Source of the DNA: CAIKOD01 sp035505975
GTDB taxonomy: Archaea > Halobacteriota > Methanomicrobia > Methanomicrobiales > Methanospirillaceae
DNA: 15,812 nucleotides
Assembly: GCA_035505975.1 (NCBI GenBank)
Contig: DATJQJ010000056.1
Location: 1-15,812, forward strand
Direction of reading: 5' to 3'
In this document: positions 12,489-15,812 of the stretch, in pieces
Layout: every line of letters starts with the position of its first letter
Position numbering within the stretch: position 1 is the first letter of the stretch
Position numbers and translations under genes: made by a program
Notes under the pieces: model-generated
Told to the model about the DNA's origin: nothing
The model's database searches: none
Seen by the model: only the letters and a program-made list of their open reading frames with translations

Positions 12489-13724
12489 ATGACATCCAAA
12501 GGCGACATGCTCTATGCATGGACGAATGACGAGGAAATTAAAAAGAAGGCCGAGCTCGGTGGCGCTGTAACTGCGTTATGGAAGCATGCACTTGACTCAA
12601 AGACTGTCGACGCAGTTCTTGCGATTAGTAAAGGAAAAGACCTCTACGATGCAAAACCCGTTCTCCTTACCAGTTCTGAGGAATTAAAAAACACGGCAGG
12701 ATCCCTTCACTGTGGCACGCTGCTGATCCCGAAACTCATCAAGTATTACCTCGATGGGGCAAATACGATGAAGATTGGTGTCACGGTGAAAGGATGCGAT
12801 GCGATGGCCTTTTATGAACTTGCAAAACGACAGCAGATTAACCTCGACAATGTTGTTATGATCGGCGTGAACTGCGGTGGATCGGTCAGTCCGGTCCTTG
12901 CAAGGCACATGATTACCGATAAATTCGGGGTCGATCCTGACACGGTCCACAAAGAAGAAATCGACAAAGGCCAGTTCATCATCGAATATGAGGGAGGTCA
13001 CAAGGGCATATCCATCGATGAACTGGAAGAAGCAGGATATGGACGCAGGAGCAACTGCCGCCGGTGCAAGATGAAAATTCCCCGTCAGGCCGACCTCGCC
13101 TGCGGTAACTGGGGAGTTATCGGTGAAAAAGCCGGCAAGGCGACCTTTGTTGAAGTCTGTAGCGAAAAAGGCGCGAAACTCCTTGACGGCGCCGTGAAAT
13201 CGGGAGTCCTTAGTACCGAGAAGGCAAACCCGAAGGGTCTCGAGATCAGGGGCAAAGTCGAAGGAGCCATGTTCAAGCTCGGTGATAAATGGCGCAAACA
13301 TGATTTCGAATCGCTCGGCGACGGCAAGGCACGCCTCGAAAAGATCGTCAGCGAGACTTCGCGGTGCATCAAGTGTTATTCCTGTATCACTGCCTGCCCC
13401 ATCTGTTATTGCGTGGAATGTTCGACGAAGAAGGCGTCGCTGGTGCCACCGGGAGAAATACCCCCGAATTTCATGTTCCACTTGATCAGGTTCGCTCACA
13501 TCGCCGATTCCTGCGTCAACTGCGGGCAGTGCCAGGAACTCTGCCCTGCCGAGATCCCGAATACGTTGTTCATGCATGCCCAGCAGGTTGAACTCGAGAA
13601 AATGTTTGGCCACACACCGGGCATATCCATGGAACTCCCGGTCCTGGCCCTGGCTGATGAGAAAGAAGAACGGGCACGCCTTTCATCGACAGGAAGCGAC
13701 CAGATATTCAATATTTTCAAATAA
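12489..13724 (+). CDS. fdhB: F420-reducing formate dehydrogenase beta subunit (FrhB/FdhB family)
   Basis: This 411-aa iron-sulfur flavoprotein moves electrons between the alpha subunit and coenzyme F420 through FAD and Fe-S clusters. The FrhB/FdhB N-terminal domain shows GGAVTALWKHAL at 24-35 and a Gly-Val-Asn-Cys-Gly-Gly segment at 126-131. The C-terminal FrhB domain carries Cys190-x2-Cys193 and Cys205 in ACGNWG. A two-cluster ferredoxin domain follows: Cys293-x2-Cys296-x2-Cys299-x3-Cys303-Pro and Cys342-x2-Cys345-x2-Cys348-x3-Cys352-Pro, with extra cysteines in the Ile-Cys-Tyr-Cys and Glu-Cys stretch at 306-311. Length matches known methanogen FdhB (about 400 aa). The ATG follows the fdhA stop with no gap, and AGGAGG (12475-12480) within the fdhA end is its ribosome site, so the two are translationally coupled. 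All expected cluster ligands are present. FdhB could also serve an Hdr-linked complex, as in other methanogens. Confidence 0.93.
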   Translation: MTSKGDMLYAWTNDEEIKKKAELGGAVTALWKHALDSKTVDAVLAISKGKDLYDAKPVLLTSSEELKNTAGSLHCGTLLIPKLIKYYLDGANTMKIGVTVKGCDAMAFYELAKRQQINLDNVVMIGVNCGGSVSPVLARHMITDKFGVDPDTVHKEEIDKGQFIIEYEGGHKGISIDELEEAGYGRRSNCRRCKMKIPRQADLACGNWGVIGEKAGKATFVEVCSEKGAKLLDGAVKSGVLSTEKANPKGLEIRGKVEGAMFKLGDKWRKHDFESLGDGKARLEKIVSETSRCIKCYSCITACPICYCVECSTKKASLVPPGEIPPNFMFHLIRFAHIADSCVNCGQCQELCPAEIPNTLFMHAQQVELEKMFGHTPGISMELPVLALADEKEERARLSSTGSDQIFNIFK

Positions 13725-13735
13725 TTCTTTTTAGA
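13722..13735 (+). terminator. T-rich terminator of the fdh operon
   Basis: AATAATTCTTTTTAG begins at the fdhB stop codon. Five T follow within 8 nt, in keeping with archaeal oligo-T termination. No further gene is close enough to be in the operon. Confidence 0.4.
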
Positions 13736-13782
13736 GCCCGAAAAAACCAGGACCCCGGTTCTTAGTAATTGCATAGACCCAT

Positions 13783-13794
13783 CTGAGATCTCAG
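13783..13794. repeat. 12-bp perfect palindrome before the DUF5658-like gene
   Basis: CTGAGATCTCAG is a perfect palindrome 7 nt before the ATG at 13802. It may be a dimeric regulator site or chance; it also contains a GATC methylation-type site. Confidence 0.3.
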
Positions 13795-13801
13795 GATTTT
13801 A

Positions 13802-14260
13802 ATGACCTATATTCGCTGGCCACAGGCGGGGCTCGAGAAAAATTTTAATATTTCAGGCATAACGTTGTTGAAAGGGGCGTCGTTATTGAATGTATTAAAT
13901 GCATGGAACCCAGTTAAAATGCTCAACCTGGAAGACTTTTTATTGAGCGATTTCAGATTTCCATTGTTCGTTGGAATAATTCTTCTGGCAGTATTATTCG
14001 GCCTGGATGTGGCAACGACGAATATAATTCTGCTGCTTGGAGGGTACGAACAAAATGCGATAATGGCCTTGATTATCCATTATCCGGTAATTCATCTCAT
14101 TATCAAAGGGGTTGCCCTGGGTGTCATTGCCATAATAGTGCAGTATTGCGACTCCAGGTTCAAGGGGTCCGGCGTGATTATTCTCATACCGGTAATCCTC
14201 CTCTATTCTTTCGTAATTTACAACAACACCCTTGTCATCAGGGCTTTAACAGGAAATTAA
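13802..14260 (+). CDS. Three-helix DUF5658-like membrane protein
   Basis: As read from ATG 13802 this is a 152-aa integral membrane protein with three hydrophobic helices, about residues 53-79, 91-115 and 124-146. The pattern GLDVATTNIILLLGGYE with HYPVIHLIIKG after it resembles the DUF5658 family (a conserved Asp-x2-Thr-Thr before a Gly-Gly-x-Glu, then a Lys-Gly helix), whose function is unknown. The start is uncertain. A TATA-like TTTTAATATTTC (about 13842-13853) lies inside the long reading, and GAAAGGGG (13870-13877) precedes a TTG at 13886; a further ATG is at 13919 (residue 40). The first 39 residues are not needed for the membrane domain. The gene is probably transcribed alone, not with fdhAB. 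Confidence 0.7.
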   Translation: MTYIRWPQAGLEKNFNISGITLLKGASLLNVLNAWNPVKMLNLEDFLLSDFRFPLFVGIILLAVLFGLDVATTNIILLLGGYEQNAIMALIIHYPVIHLIIKGVALGVIAIIVQYCDSRFKGSGVIILIPVILLYSFVIYNNTLVIRALTGN

Positions 14261-14374
14261 GATTTCACTCGGTTTATCACGATTCATGGCAGGTTTTATG
14301 ACTCGTTCATCCGGCTTCAAAGCAATGAAAACTAGGTTATTATCAAAGATTTATTTTATTTTGTTCTCATTGTA

Positions 14375-14386
14375 CATTATAAATAG
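14375..14386 (+). promoter_or_regulatory. Promoter of the type IV pilin gene
   Basis: CATTATAAATAG is a strong TATA element in a very AT-rich spacer, about 65 nt before the ATG at 14447. Expected transcription start is near 14407, leaving a leader of about 40 nt. The ribosome site is weak (GATGG at 14436-14440). Confidence 0.5.
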
Positions 14387-14446
14387 TTAATTTATTTATT
14401 TTGTTATACATATACTATTAATTACCAAGTAGCATGATGGTATAAT

Positions 14447-14935
14447 ATGTCAAATTCTGAAGAACAGGCAGTCTCCCCGGTCGTGGGGGTCATGCTGATG
14501 CTCGTCGTCACCATCATTATTGCGTCGGTGGTAAGCGCATTTGCGGGCGGCCTGTGGGGGAATACCGATAAAGCCCCGGTGGTGACGATCCAGGCAAGTA
14601 TTGTTCTAAACGACATGAGTAACCCTGGAAATAATAATATTACCCTGACGGACACGGGTGGAGATCCCTTTCAAATCAAGGATGTAAAGTTGATTGTCAG
14701 TAATGATACCACATCGATCGTATTTACCAATACATCAGTCACTGCACTGTTAAGAAAAGGCATATACACGATAGATGATACCGGTTCTTCCTCAAGCGGA
14801 ATTATCAGGCCTGGGGACCAGATGGTTGGCAACGTTACTCCGAATAGTGAATTTTTCTCCGGTCAGGAGTACAAGTGGACGTTAATCCATATCCCCAGCC
14901 AAAAAACAATAGCCACTGGTAAAGTGTATACGTGA
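14447..14935 (+). CDS. Archaeal type IV pilin
   Basis: This 162-aa protein has the archaeal pilin N-terminal domain (PF07790 type). A short charged leader ends in Glu-Glu-Gln, followed by AVSPVVGVMLMLVVTIIIAS. A prepilin peptidase of the PibD/EppA type should cut before Gln7, exposing the hydrophobic helix (residues 8-34) through which subunits pack into a pilus core. The rest is a beta-rich head with many Asn, Thr and Ser residues and several Asn-X-Thr/Ser sites (for example NIT, NDT, NTS, NVT), consistent with N-glycosylation. No assembly ATPase or membrane platform gene is in the window. The gene is convergent with another pilin-like gene (14978-15812), so this may be the edge of a surface-appendage cluster. 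The role may be adhesion; this is inferred from the family. Confidence 0.88.
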   Translation: MSNSEEQAVSPVVGVMLMLVVTIIIASVVSAFAGGLWGNTDKAPVVTIQASIVLNDMSNPGNNNITLTDTGGDPFQIKDVKLIVSNDTTSIVFTNTSVTALLRKGIYTIDDTGSSSSGIIRPGDQMVGNVTPNSEFFSGQEYKWTLIHIPSQKTIATGKVYT

Positions 14936-14977
14936 ACATTTTTAATTGATTCTAAAATAAAAGGGAAATTATTTTTT
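14936..14977. terminator. Bidirectional T/A-rich terminator between convergent pilin genes
   Basis: The 42-bp gap contains CATTTTTAATT just after the pilin stop and a run of eight T at 14972-14979 for the plus strand. On the minus strand it reads CCCTTTTATTTTAG, a T-rich tract for the opposing gene. Confidence 0.45.
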
Positions 14978-15812
14978 TTAATTCACTCCCACCGTTATCT
15001 CAATAATTCTGACGGAGACATTGTTAGGGGGCGAAAAATGGGGAATCGAATCATTAATATCATCCACGAAACCGGAATCCAGTCCTGGATCAGTTTCGAT
15101 TTGATTAAAGGATATGTCAGTTACGTTTTGAATTGGATTGTCCGTTGGAATCAGGTAATAGCTGTCAGTCTTAAGACTAAGTTTTGCAATTCCGTTACTG
15201 CTCGTTATATTATTTGTTCCTGCAATTATTCTGATTATTTGAAGAGTTATATTGGTCGGGGTAGTGCCGGAAGGACTTATCAGATCTTCTGAAAATTGAT
15301 TGAGATCTCTTTGAAAATACGTATCATCGATAGTACCGTTATCGTACTGGAGAGGAGTGGAACGCTTTAAATCATTTTTTACCACATTTACGTAACCTTC
15401 CTGCCATATATAACTCTGATTTAGCCAATAATTTCCAAGTGGCTCGTAAGAAATATTCACTAAGGATAAAGAAATTGGCACACTGCTACCCGTGGAATAA
15501 TTTATATATAGAATCCCTAATGATTCATTCCGTACACGGATTGTTCCTGAAGATTTCATAGAATTTACCAGTATGTCTCCACCACCGAGTGGGATTTGCT
15601 CCGAATAAATGATATCTGATTTCCCTGAGGCAATTGCATTATCAATATCAGAAGAAAATTTCGCAAACCCGGATTCGACTTCTTTCATATGTTCCACTTC
15701 CGCCTGTTCTTTCAGGCCGGGAAGATACGTCGAGTTATAGACGGCGAAAACCGTCACTCCTATCGCAAGGATCAGCATTACGGCGACTACGGGGGCCAGC
15801 GCATGATCGTTC
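14978..15812 (-). CDS. Pilin-like secreted protein, N-terminus beyond the window
   Basis: The frame is open from the TAA at 14978-14980 to the right edge. The first ATG inside the window (15778) is internal: in frame before it the sequence reads NDHALAPVVAV, continuing MLILAIGVTVFAVYN. Together these form a class III pilin-type signal with its hydrophobic helix, so the true start lies beyond 15812. At least 277 residues are visible. After the helix comes a Leu-Pro-Gly, Lys-Glu-Gln-Ala-Glu and Glu-His-Met segment and an amphipathic helix, a pattern seen in archaeal pilin-like secreted proteins (DUF7289-type; assignment tentative). The remainder is beta-rich and Asn/Ser/Thr-rich with many sequons (NES, NYS, NIS, NQS, NGT, NIT, NVT), consistent with glycosylation outside the cell. 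Base composition is more AT-rich than fdhAB. It may be a minor pilin or a surface protein. Confidence 0.75.
   Translation of the reverse strand, partial: NDHALAPVVAVMLILAIGVTVFAVYNSTYLPGLKEQAEVEHMKEVESGFAKFSSDIDNAIASGKSDIIYSEQIPLGGGDILVNSMKSSGTIRVRNESLGILYINYSTGSSVPISLSLVNISYEPLGNYWLNQSYIWQEGYVNVVKNDLKRSTPLQYDNGTIDDTYFQRDLNQFSEDLISPSGTTPTNITLQIIRIIAGTNNITSSNGIAKLSLKTDSYYLIPTDNPIQNVTDISFNQIETDPGLDSGFVDDINDSIPHFSPPNNVSVRIIEITVGVN

Noticed and set aside
12684..13613. 309-codon minus-strand frame within fdhB
   Set aside because: Shadow of the cysteine-rich FdhB frame; no independent support.

Overview
The window looks like chromosomal DNA from a methanogenic archaeon, most probably of the order Methanomicrobiales. 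Supporting signs are an F420-type formate dehydrogenase pair (fdhA-like and fdhB, the second gene starting on the base after the first gene's stop), a secreted protein with a DUF3821-like N-terminal domain and a PGF-CTERM-type C-terminal sorting signal, two proteins with archaeal class III (pilin-type) signals, lipobox-bearing secreted proteins with Thr/Pro linkers, and promoters of the archaeal TATA type. No rRNA, tRNA, CRISPR array, transposase or phage gene was seen.

Layout. Bases 1-3960 hold cell-surface genes: a secreted protein on the minus strand that runs off the left edge (1-662), a small lipoprotein (898-1341), a DUF3821/PGF-CTERM surface protein (1828-2781, minus) and a single-pass membrane protein with a long charged cytoplasmic helix (3334-3960). 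The spacers here are long and contain copies of a GC-rich, hairpin-forming dispersed repeat (about 1472-1599 inverted, 4025-4126, 4224-4346, and a partial copy near 5019-5066). Bases 4459-7903 hold protein-maintenance or redox genes: a cyclophilin, a large thioredoxin-like/DUF255 (YyaL/SPATA20) protein, and a flavin split-barrel protein that converges on it with only 6 bp between stop codons. Bases 8164-10278 hold a metallo-beta-lactamase/double-rhodanese protein of persulfide-dioxygenase type and, divergently, a lipoprotein of unknown function.

Bases 10593-13724 hold the fdhA-like/fdhB operon behind an AT-rich leader with more than one TATA-like element and an 8-bp inverted repeat. The FdhA-like subunit keeps its [4Fe-4S] motif and the formate-binding arginine, but the catalytic Cys/Sec-His pair reads Cys-Asn and the surrounding motif is divergent, so formate oxidation should not be assumed. 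FdhB looks intact as an F420-reducing iron-sulfur flavoprotein. Downstream lie a three-helix DUF5658-like membrane protein, an archaeal type IV pilin, and, convergent with it, a second pilin-like secreted protein that runs off the right edge (14978-15812).

The most interesting items are the altered FdhA active site, the structured dispersed repeat, the regulatory-looking leader of the fdh operon, and the MBL/rhodanese protein in which only the mononuclear iron ligands survive. Nothing here amounts to a clearly new multi-gene defence or metabolic system.
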